64,000 bases of DNA, taken from contig CDRNVI010000066.1 in NCBI GenBank assembly GCA_977017575.1, forward strand, positions 62,001 through 126,000, given 5' to 3'. Position numbers and translations under genes: made by a program. Shown one piece after another: positions 29,688-38,283 of the stretch. The notes beneath the pieces were generated by a model. The model made no database searches. It had not been told where the DNA came from and saw only the letters and a list, made by a program, of their open reading frames with translations. Source of the stretch: Paramoeba atlantica (taxonomy: Eukaryota > Discosea). Within the stretch, counting starts at the first letter, position 1; every line of letters begins with the position of its first letter.

Positions 29688-30393
29688 GCCTGTCCCGTGA
29701 TTAAAAGAGGTATCCAAGAGATGAGATATTAAAAGAGGATAAAGGAGTTTCACAGTTAACAAGTGACAAAATATTTCAGTATAACAACGCTGTTTACTTA
29801 TCATAGTACACTCTTGCTGTATACTTCTGAAGGTGTCCTAAGGTTCAGTGCATGTGTCATCATCTTTGAAGAAAACTACTACTAGGTATAACAAGTGATT
29901 CGTTTAGTATGTACAAACGTTTCACTATGGTTGCACTCATTACCTGAGTACAGTGAGATGTGATCACTGAAGGATGTGACTCATCACCTGCAGCAAACTA
30001 GGACATTTGACAACATTAAAGATTTTAGGATAATGTACTTTAGTTCCCAATTTAATTTCCAAAATTTCTAAAGGAACTGTGAACGACGTGATCATACCTA
30101 GGCCCATCCTCACGATTTAAGTTACACCGAAAAAGTAGGTCAGGATTTTCAGTTCAAAACCAATTCTTGATTCGTTTTAGTCCATCAACTTATGGACTAC
30201 GTAATTATACACAGTTATACACAATTATTGCTAAATTTATCAGAAAGCGTTCGAATTATGGACGTTACGTTTCCAGACTGAAATCTACAAAAATATTTTC
30301 AGTTTTGATCAAAAATGTCATCATAGTTCATTCAGCTGAAACACGGATGTGATAATCACCAGGATGAATGTCTTCGGTTGAATACTTAAGATA
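29688..30393. other. AT-rich spacer
   Basis: About 700 bp upstream of polyubiquitin between two copies of the dispersed motif. No coding frame of interest and no RNA gene recognised. Confidence 0.4.
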
Positions 30394-30474
30394 ATTGCGG
30401 TGGTTGTATAACTACCGCCCTACCCTCGATTATTGCAGTCGTTGTAAAACTACCGCTCTACCCTTTGGAAAAAA
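30394..30474. repeat. Copies 2 and 3 of the 44-bp dispersed motif, in tandem
   Basis: A full copy at 30394-30436 (GCGGTGGTTGTATAACTACC then CTACCCTCGATTATT) is followed directly by a partial one at 30437-30474 (GTTGTAAAACTACCGCTCT). Same orientation as the other copies. Confidence 0.65.
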
Positions 30475-30646
30475 CACTCAACTTGGCGAAAGAAATGACA
30501 AAAGAAATATTTGGTTCACCGGCACTATAAACGTAGGTTGAAAACAAGTAAAATTTGTTTGAACAATCTTGCCCAAAAGGACTCAGGAAAAAGTTTTTGA
30601 TCTTTCGTTGATCTCTTTTCTTAGTTAATTTTTTTATTTTACTGTG

Positions 30647-30699
30647 CCCCCCCTTTAATGAAGAAACAATTTCGTCATTTGTCTCTATTAAAGGGGGGG
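30647..30699. repeat. C/G-run hairpin
   Basis: CCCCCCCTTTAAT at 30647-30659 pairs with ATTAAAGGGGGGG at 30687-30699, with a 27-base loop. It may be a very small inverted-repeat element or a transcript-end hairpin. Confidence 0.6.
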
Positions 30700-32022
30700 A
30701 TGAAATGAAAATCCGAAACACGAAACAAAAATCGGTGCCGCTTCGCGGCGCCTCAGTTTCAGAAGCCTTTGCTTACAGGGGGCAAAAAAGTTTTGTCAAC
30801 AAAAGTCGAGGCGACAAATGTTGTGTCAACAAAAGTCGTGTTAATGCGAAAACGTGGTGAGGATCAAAAGTACAGTGGTTTCAAGATATCTCCCCCCCCG
30901 CGGAATTTTGAGTTTTTTTATCCGTTTAATTTTATACTTATTTTCGCAGCATTGGATAGATTCCGTTTTCCTGGTTAAGCGCTTTGCTGCCCTTTGTTTG
31001 TAGGGACCCCCTGGTACCCCCTGGGTCCAAAACACATGGTTTTAGGCTTCCTTCCAAGGTTCGTATTCATCAAGAATCTTGTTTTGGCTGTTTTTCGGGT
31101 CACTTCTGGTTCTGGTTACTTACCAGACCACACGTTTTTTCAATCAGATGTACCACCTACCTCTAATGGTAAGACTCCAAAAAACGTCCGAAATATGGAG
31201 AGAATCGGGTATTTGTACCAAAAGTTGGATTATTCTGGATTGTTTCGCAATTTTTGAGTCGGTCTCATTGGATATTGGATTTATTTTTGTATTTGGATTG
31301 GTTCCCCATGTAATCGATCGGGGTGGTTTCTCATTTTTCTTCGACGGGCACGAAAGGTTCCTGTGGGACCTCGTCCTCTCGTTAGAAATTGTTGAGGGTA
31401 ATAGATAATGCTTGACTAAATGAGGGAAACAATAGTTTTTTACAACAACAAAAATGGATTTTAACCTACATTTATAGTGCCGGTTACCTAAATATTTTTC
31501 CAAAATCGTTTGCCCTATTGTTTTATTTTGATAGCTTGGGACCTATACTAGCTTTCTCCGCAGTTGTTTTTGCCAGATATCCCTTCTTCAAGTCGTGGTA
31601 TGCCCGCGAAAATGACCCATTTTTTACTAAAACAGGTGAAAAAGTATTTTTCGGACCCCGAGGGGCCTTTTTGTGTCGAAATAATGGTGTGGTTGGAGTC
31701 GTATTCTCTACCCCATACGTTCGGTAGGTTTTCATTCATGCCTACGAGTGATTTCACACGCGTCCCAAATGTCGGATTTAGTGCTCTGACATCAAAAATA
31801 TCCAAAAATGACCCCATTTTTACCTAAAAGTCGGCTATTTTTGGCTATAATCTTTCTGTTTTCTTCAGCTTTCCAGGCCAATTTTTTTTAGGATCTTCGT
31901 TAACGCGGTGGTAGTTTTCAAAGCGAAGCGCACAGCATGCGTGACTTCTAAGTTAAAAACAACCACAGCGCTTCAAAAAGAGCCTAAATAAATTTTAAAA
32001 CATACTGTTGTAGACTTTATAC
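30700..32022. other. Spacer with no supported gene
   Basis: About 1.3 kb. Several overlapping open frames of 60-119 codons lie on both strands, none with a recognisable domain or matching composition. A short direct repeat (GTCAACAAAAGTCG) occurs twice at about 30798-30840. Confidence 0.4.
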
Positions 32023-32143
32023 TACCGTAGAAACGGAAATTAAGGTGAATTAAGAATAAGAAAACTTTAATTAAGGAAATAATTTCGCGTCACAAAGAAA
32101 TCTTCCTTAATTAAAATATTCCTTAATTTCCGTTTCTACGGTA
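32023..32143. repeat. MITE-like element 1
   Basis: A 121-bp unit with 23-bp terminal inverted repeats (TACCGTAGAAACGGAAATTA at the left and its complement at the right) and TA at both outer edges. AT-rich interior with further TTAATTAAGG pairing. No coding capacity. Typical of a non-autonomous DNA transposon with a TA target. Confidence 0.75.
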
Positions 32144-32224
32144 TGCCCCCTATATTATGTAGGGGGTACCCTACTGTCTTCTTCTTCTTCTTCTTCTGCA
32201 TAATATAGGGGGTACGATACCGTA
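32138..32224. repeat. MITE-like element 2, abutting element 1
   Basis: CCCCCTATATTATG at about 32146-32159 pairs with CATAATATAGGGGG at 32198-32211, extended outward by CGGTAT and ATACCG. The loop carries a TTC microsatellite. It shares the ACGGTA edge with element 1. Confidence 0.65.
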
Positions 32225-32739
32225 CGTAAGGTACTGTAGGTGGTACCCTACTACGTATGGGGTTGAATGAGTCAACTGAATGAATCCCAAGTTTCAAACT
32301 CTGAGTCTGATTTTTTGGGCGAAGGGGCCCTACTTGTACTGCTCAAAATAACGGAGATCTGGCCAAGATGATGCGTATCATCTTTAGATTTTGCCAAATT
32401 TAAATCTGTATTCAGTTTCTCCGAGTATTCTTAACTCAAACCGTTCGATTATCGGTGGAATTAAGCCAATATTTCACAAAAAAGTCATATGTTTTTTAAC
32501 GATTTCCTTTTCCTTGTTATTATTTTGTAAAACTACAAGTGTATTAGGCATCCTTTGTTTAGGATTTTTTGGGCCATTTTTGCTTTACGAGTGTATTTCT
32601 GTATATCTAGCGAAGGGGTTACTACGATTTGTGCATGGTGTTCAGATATTTCATGTGCTAGAGCCATGGCCATGAGCAAGGTTGGAAAGTGCAGCGGGTT
32701 TGAGGACATGCAGCACTTCTATTTTGAGATAAATTTATG

Positions 32740-33042
32740 CTACCGTATACCCCCCAGTAACAGAGATTTGACCATTTTTGGGCTGACCCCCAGTAACAAG
32801 GATTTAGCTCGGGAGGGTGGGTGGAGGGGGGAGGGGGTGTTTGAGCGGGTGGGGTCGCTGGGCTGGGTGAGGGTGGTTGCGCGGGAACGAATGGCGTAGT
32901 TGCGGGGTTGTCTGGACAGAAATTCAACGACCCATGAATAAAAAAGGTCTTTTCCCACCAAAAAAGCATACCCCCCCAGTGACACAGATTTGGCCTTTTT
33001 GGGTCCAAAATCGATTCTATTACTAGGGGGGGTATACGGTAG
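32740..33042. repeat. MITE-like element 3
   Basis: A 303-bp unit. The left end is CTACCGTATACCCCCCAGTA and the right end TTACTAGGGGGGGTATACGG followed by TAG. The first bases match MITE 1 (CTACCGTA). The interior has two more ACCCCCCAGTAAC- or CCCCCAGTGAC-like copies. No transposase frame. Confidence 0.7.
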
Positions 33043-33204
33043 TTCATTTTATGCGCTTCTGAGAAAGAAATGATTGATTTTTAATTGTGCTTTCGCAATA
33101 TTGGCTGAACCTGACCCGATTATCAACCTCTTGAAGTTACGGATGATCTGCACTATGATTGCGAGAATCGGAAGCAATGATTGATGTCATGTACATACAG
33201 TGTA

Positions 33205-33301
33205 TCCAGTAAGGTTGAATGTATTAGTCCAATGAGTGCACCATGAAGATATCCATCCAGTAAGGTTGAAAGTAGTTGCCCAATGACTGCACCATTTAGA
33301 G
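33205..33301. repeat. 51-bp tandem repeat, two copies
   Basis: TCCAGTAAGGTTGAA begins at 33205 and again at 33256. The units also share CCAATGA and TGCACCAT. Unknown function. Confidence 0.6.
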
Positions 33302-33539
33302 GGCGTAAACGCGGAAAAAATAGTACTCAGAAAATTAATATTTTAGTTATCCTTCAATGTTCTAACTCTTCCATCTATTTACCCCCCCCCCGAACAAGTT
33401 CACAAAGCGTAACCATTTCGGAAGCGGATTAGTTGGTACATACATTAGGGAGTCTAACACATTGGATACGCATCACCGAGATTTATGGCATAAAAATGTG
33501 ATAAAAGATCTGTATAGATAAATAATTAAAAATAAATAA

Positions 33540-33863
33540 TTATTCATTTTTATCAATTCTCTCTGCAAGATACCCGTTTGCCGCCGTCGAAACGCGGCAG
33601 CCGAACTTATCCGGGCGTTGTATGGCGATGACCATTATAAGACGACGGAGAAAGCCGTAGATATCACTTACAAATATAGACCGAAAAAATAAAGGCATGA
33701 ACGGAATATACATATTGCTAATTACCGTACCGAGCAAGGTGAGAAAAATAATGCTCCACGTGACGCGTATTTTTTTCAGAGGATAATGTTTCTGTTGAAG
33801 TCTGCGGTTGCGTGCAAACTTCTTCCATTGCATCAGACCGTGGAACGTGCACTTTGGGGGCAA
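33540..33863 (-). CDS. Small hypothetical frame with a hydrophobic segment
   Basis: A 107-codon frame, not recognised. It contains one strongly hydrophobic stretch (SIIFLTLLGTVISNMYIPFM, around residues 37-57) that could be a membrane helix. It overlaps the 3' end of the next frame in another phase, so the two could be one gene joined by a short intron or frameshift, or neither may be real. Listed because it lies on the host-gene strand in a gene-sized gap. Confidence 0.2.
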   Translation of the reverse strand: MPPKCTFHGLMQWKKFARNRRLQQKHYPLKKIRVTWSIIFLTLLGTVISNMYIPFMPLFFRSIFVSDIYGFLRRLIMVIAIQRPDKFGCRVSTAANGYLAERIDKNE

Positions 33864-34227
33864 AGTGCGATACGATTCCCAAAACTACTGGACACAGTTG
33901 ACTGAAATTAAGCTTTTTCGACCTGTGTGGAACATCCACCTTCACACGATGATGCTTTCTTTTTTTCGTGTTAGACCAAGGATGAGCAGCACGACGGGAA
34001 GAAATCCAGCTTTCTTTGGATATACCATTGTACCTGGCAATACATTCATGTACGTTTGTGACGTCATACCCAAAAAGTAATCGACTAACAAGTGTGTGAC
34101 TACTTAGCCGTTTTTTAGCTCGAGAATTCCAATCTTTGGTAGGTATAAGTCTTCGCTTGCTTCGTAATGGCATTAAAATAAACTGGTATTGAACAAAGGA
34201 ACATGGCTTAAATGTATTCACGTTCAA
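33718..34227 (-). CDS. Hypothetical basic protein
   Basis: A 169-codon frame on the same strand as the host genes. Not recognised. Basic in its first two thirds (PLRSKRRLIPTKDW, NTKKRKHHRVKVDVPHRSKK). A later ATG at residue 19 (MPLRSKRR) is an equally good start. No domain, signal peptide or membrane segment seen. Confidence 0.3.
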   Translation of the reverse strand: MNVNTFKPCSFVQYQFILMPLRSKRRLIPTKDWNSRAKKRLSSHTLVSRLLFGYDVTNVHECIARYNGISKESWISSRRAAHPWSNTKKRKHHRVKVDVPHRSKKLNFSQLCPVVLGIVSHFAPKVHVPRSDAMEEVCTQPQTSTETLSSEKNTRHVEHYFSHLARYGN

Positions 34228-34651
34228 TTGCGAAAATGTATACTAAGGGACACAAACGGCAACGGCTATGGGGTCTGGTGTGCGGGGCAAAAAGGTTTTA
34301 TGGGAAATGGAGTCAGAAATACACAGTGGGGGTCATCACTTTCCGGGGGGGTCTAAAATTTATGTCGTGAGTGCCTTTCACCTAATTCGTTCGGCATTCA
34401 ATAGATCACGAAATTTCGGGCTGTTTTGCGGTATAAAAACCTATTTTTAAAATTCTATATGAAAAGAATATGCAAGTATCTCAATACAAGGTGCAAGGAA
34501 TTTGTAGTGACGAGGAGATTTTTTATCCGCAGTAATGCAAGAGATCAGTTCAATAATAATAAGTTCAATAACAGTAAAGTAGGTCAAATTACGGTGCAGA
34601 TAAAAACTTTAGAAATATTCTCCTTAATACATAATATTGCAAGAGTAATTG

Positions 34652-36178
34652 TTACTTGATATCTGGGATGTCTTCACGGATTTTCCGAACTCTTGATTTC
34701 ACAAGTTCCCGTATCCATTTCATAGGTTGTGCGCTAATTGATGTGAGGACTCTCTGATGGAACAATATATGATGTACATATTGGTTTACGCAAGTGTCAT
34801 CTTTCCGCATGTGAAAAAGTAACAATTCGTACGTGTGTGCAGGAAACGTCGGTTCACAATAAGACTTACTAGCTATTTCACTGGGCTCCGTTGTTGCCGC
34901 AAATTCAATACACATCCCCTTTTCCAGAAGCATAATCTCTGGACTTCTTATTGCTGTATCGGATGTTGGCGACTCCTGGCTTGGTGTCCCTTCAGTAGAT
35001 CTGCTCATATCCAAGGGATACAGAAAACGTTTTGCTCTGGATTTATATATAAAAAGTGGTGATAGAAGCACGTCCAGCAAAACAAGAGAAGGAATACGAT
35101 CTGGGAAATTTTTCTTTTCCCTTAAGTTTCGAATAAATGTTTTTGTCACACCCTGGGAACACCATTTCTCTGGGAAATCGAAAAGCACTGGATTTAAAAT
35201 ACGGTCCAGTCCCGCATGTTGAATAGAAAAACCAATTTTCTCACACTCAAGCAACTGATTAGCATCTGTGAAACGCTTAGCTCTTAAAAATGCTGCTTCT
35301 GTGATATACGCGTACCTAGTCAGTGACCTATCTTTCATACTTGGATGTGCACCAGTTACCTTGGATAATATAATTCTAATTAATTCTTTCACGCTATAAC
35401 CTTCGCATTTCTCCCCGGAAGTATATTTTCCATTGAATAATCGAGGACAATAGGGTACTTCCAGGTACGTAGCGAGTAAGGAGTGATGCACTGCGTATAT
35501 GTTCAATTGCTCGGCAGGTTCTATTTCAATAATAATATTCCTGTTATTGTAGTGCTTGTTCGTACCGTTGATGTCTTTCTTTAACGATGTTGGAACCTTA
35601 AAAAGCAGCGTGGTAAGCGAAGATTCCAGATCCCTTCTTCTGGGAACCCACTCAGCGAGTGGCTCGTGAATATCGTATTTCATCAATTGGTCAACGTCTT
35701 TTGAAGCATCAAAGAATATTGTGATTTTCGACACGTAATTAAAGTAGCTTTTATTCAATTCATGCAGTAGTTGATCAGGAGAATTTATACCGCTTGTGGT
35801 AGTCGGGATGGCTGTTATAGCTAACTTCAGCAACATAATAGATTGATCCAAAACGTTTGGCCTATGCTCGCACACTCTAGAGAAGCGATGCGCGGCGTAT
35901 AAATCGTATGTCGCAGAGTTGAAGCATTTTAGGGACTCCCCCGTCAAGATGTTTGTGCGTTGATAAGGAACCATTTTATCAGGAGTCGAAAGCCTAGAAT
36001 CATAAAGAGAATTTTTTTCTTTATAATTTTTCTTCAAGTTTTCAAGATGAATATGAAACATTTTCCGAATGCGATGTTTGAAGGTGCGCATCTTGTCACA
36101 CGCCTCCGAGAAGGTAACGATTGTCTGTGACGAATGCAAGGATTCGTTAGAAATATTGTGCTTGTCCATCTCCTTCAT
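34652..36178 (-). CDS. Hypothetical protein, 508 residues
   Basis: A long open frame I do not recognise. It has no obvious repeats, signal peptide or membrane segments. The start at 36178 is followed closely by other ATGs (MKEMDKHN). The N-terminus has a helical, basic stretch (FKHRIRKMFHIHLENLKKNY). A short S/T-rich linker (about residues 403-425) separates a C-terminal segment of about 85 residues. Its length and codon texture resemble the neighbouring real genes, and it follows the strand rule of the window, so I think it is a real, possibly lineage-specific gene. Confidence 0.6.
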   Translation of the reverse strand: MKEMDKHNISNESLHSSQTIVTFSEACDKMRTFKHRIRKMFHIHLENLKKNYKEKNSLYDSRLSTPDKMVPYQRTNILTGESLKCFNSATYDLYAAHRFSRVCEHRPNVLDQSIMLLKLAITAIPTTTSGINSPDQLLHELNKSYFNYVSKITIFFDASKDVDQLMKYDIHEPLAEWVPRRRDLESSLTTLLFKVPTSLKKDINGTNKHYNNRNIIIEIEPAEQLNIYAVHHSLLATYLEVPYCPRLFNGKYTSGEKCEGYSVKELIRIILSKVTGAHPSMKDRSLTRYAYITEAAFLRAKRFTDANQLLECEKIGFSIQHAGLDRILNPVLFDFPEKWCSQGVTKTFIRNLREKKNFPDRIPSLVLLDVLLSPLFIYKSRAKRFLYPLDMSRSTEGTPSQESPTSDTAIRSPEIMLLEKGMCIEFAATTEPSEIASKSYCEPTFPAHTYELLLFHMRKDDTCVNQYVHHILFHQRVLTSISAQPMKWIRELVKSRVRKIREDIPDIK

Positions 36179-36634
36179 CTTCTAGAGTTGCTTAATTAAA
36201 ATGCAGCATTTCGTATCCAATATCATTACTGATAGGCAAAAAAGTACTACTCCCCCTGTCATTAATTATGATTGCGGTGGTTGTATAACTACCGCTCTAC
36301 CCTCCATTATTGAAAAGAAAGTGAACAAAAACAGAACCCCCCCTAGACCCCCCTAGGGGGGCATACGCCGGGAAAATAAAAAAAATAAAAAAACCGCAGA
36401 AGGGTAGCCGGGGTCTTGGCGTACATTTTCCTACCCTACCGCGTATCCGCAGGACGGGATCGCCAAATTCGGATTTTTTTGAATTCTTTTTTGGAAAAAA
36501 GTCCAATTTGGCGAAAAAAATAGCAAAAAAATATTTTTTCAAATTTGTTTCCCCTATTGTATTTTGAGTGTTTGACCAAAAATTCGTGGTCGATACTAAT
36601 AAATTACAATACTTTTTGGCGGGGGTGTATCGGC
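36179..36634. other. Spacer with repeat motif and C/G hairpin
   Basis: Contains the dispersed-motif copy at 36271-36314 and a CCCCCCTAGGGGGG palindrome at about 36348-36361. The remainder is AT-rich with no gene. Confidence 0.5.
36271..36314. repeat. Copy 4 of the 44-bp dispersed motif
   Basis: The best copy: ATTGCGGTGGTTGTATAACT, then ACCGCTCTACCCTCCATTAT, then TGAA. On the opposite strand it reads GGGTAGAGCGGTAGTTATAC, which resembles the D-arm to anticodon-arm part of a tRNA, so the repeat may derive from a tRNA-like SINE head. Confidence 0.6.
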
Positions 36635-36687
36635 GGATTATCATATCCAGTGCACCATTTTTTTAGATTATCATATCCAGTGCACCA
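36635..36687 (+). repeat. Left terminal repeats of the IS30-like element (two copies)
   Basis: GATTATCATATCCAGTGCAC occurs at 36636 and again at 36666, in the same orientation, 30 bp apart. These are the mirror of the right-end copies. Confidence 0.8.
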
Positions 36688-36780
36688 AAAGTCTATTTTT
36701 GGAAATTCGTTGCTAGTTCTATTCTACTATATTCCCAATATCTATACTGTATACTCTAATTGTTCTTTTCATTATTCCTC

Positions 36781-37739
36781 ATGTCAAAATATCAGAGGCC
36801 CGGGCAAAGGGACAGAGTCACCATTCAAGAGATGCTCGAGGCACACGCGACAAGGCGTGAGATCGGCACGGCCATCGGTAAATCCCAGAGCACCGTTAGC
36901 CGTGATCTGGCCCGTAACAAGAAACGGGGCCGGTGTTACGAAGCCAGCCGCGCACACAGAGTGTCAAAGCGCCGCCTGGTAAGTATGGCTGTGCTTCCCC
37001 GGCTTATCCGTGGGCCTGTGGAGCGCCACATTAAGAAGCGCTTAGGACAACTTCACAGCCCCGAACAGGTAGCCAACACCTTAGTTGTTGGCTCCCAAGC
37101 TTCACCGTCCGTGACCACTATTTATCTCCATGTGGCACGCGACAAAGACGACGGCGGGAAGCTCTACAAATCCCTTCGGATTCGTGGCAAGCGTCCTTGT
37201 AGGCGTCGCTTCAAACGAGGTCGCCCAACGATCCCAAGCAGAGTCCCCATCCGTCTTCGCCCTCAGATAGTTAACAAGAGGCGTCGGTATGGGGATTGGG
37301 AAGCGGACCTAGTGGAAGGAAAAAACCACTCAGGGTACATTCTGACCTTGTGTGAGAGAAAGAGTCGGTTCGTTGTGCTACGTGTGCTACGATCAAAGCA
37401 TGCGGAAGGAGTTGCAAATCAAATTATAAAGGGCTTAAAGAAGTATAAACTTTGTACCATTACGTACGACAACGGTACAGAATTTTCGAAACATGAGCGG
37501 GTGAATGAAAAGCTTCGTTGTAATTATCATATTTCTGCGCTCCGTACCACTCATGGAAAAAGGGGGCGGTGGAAAACATGAATCGCCTAATTCGTCAATA
37601 GCACAAGGCGACCGACTCTTTTGATTCACTCAGCCTTACGGAGGTCACCAAGACAGCAAGAAAGTTGAAGAAGCGGCCGAGAAGGGTTTTACGGTGGGAA
37701 TGTCCGAAGAAATTCGAATACCTGTTTGTTAAAGTTTGA
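36781..37739 (+). pseudogene. IS30-family DDE transposase (frameshifted)
   Basis: Cut-and-paste transposase of a family known mainly from bacteria. Start taken at the ATG 36781 (MSKYQRPGQRDR). The N-terminal helix-turn-helix reads RREIGTAIGKSQSTVSRDLA, matching the IS30 pattern REIAxxLGRSxSTISREL. The catalytic region has GDWEADLVEGKNHSG (D about 176) and CTITYDNGTEFSKH (D about 230). After one frameshift near 37550 the text continues YHSWKKGAVENMNRLIRQ, giving the third acidic residue about 35 positions after the second D, as in IS30. It then reads KLKKRPRRVLRWECPKKFEY, the IS30 tail (LNxRPRKxLGWxTP). One in-frame stop lies at 37599-37601. About 319 codons in all, a normal IS30 size. Codon use is GC-richer than the flanks at the 5' end. 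Confidence 0.85.
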
Positions 37740-37806
37740 AGAGTGACGTTGTGTAAGTAAGTCGAAAGTATAATAGTATAGAAGTAGAAAGGGTGAAAGT
37801 GAAGCA

Positions 37807-38283
37807 TTATTTCCACCGGGCGCTCCCGCATAGGCGAAGAAGGGGAAGGGCGCACTGCCTGGGTAAGTCCTTCAGCTTACCCAAGAAGTTTGTGACCTTG
37901 GGAACCTTCGATAGGACCCATCCCTCTTCAAATGCTCCCGTGGCGCCAATATACGCCCCCAGAAGCTTGAACCCCCCCGGAGCATGTTGCATCCTGCTCC
38001 CCGAGAAGGCCGAGTACAAGTCCGGGTGGCGGGTAGCCACCATGCACTTGGCCGTGTTGAGCTTTAAGCCCAAAAACTTGATCTCCGCTTCCATGGAGCC
38101 AAGGGCATTTACGCACACCCCGGGCTCCGCGGCTAAGGTTATATCATCCAGATATGCCCATAGCTTTAGGCAGCCAGAGTATTTTGCCGCCACGGCCGAG
38201 ATGGCGCCCTGTATCCCTAAGGCGAACAGGATGGGCGCCATCGGGTCCCCTTGTTTCACCCCCCCGGGAGCTAGGGATGGCAA
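37807..38283 (-). pseudogene. LINE A RT (second part, shifted frame)
   Basis: Continues the RT of copy 2: motif B GVKQGDPMAPILFALGIQGA, motif C LWAYLDDITLAAEP with YLDD, then FLGLKLNTAKCM and GFKLLGAYIGAT. It ends at the junction with IS30-element sequence. The last 60 or so residues align with copy 1 at 7785-7975. Confidence 0.85.

Noticed and set aside
30769-31827. Several 60-119 codon frames on both strands
   Set aside because: Mutually overlapping, no motif, unlike host codon texture; treated as spacer.
29647-36314. CRISPR array from the recurring 44-bp motif
   Set aside because: Copies are far apart, diverged, partly tandem and in a eukaryote; there are no regular spacers or cas genes.
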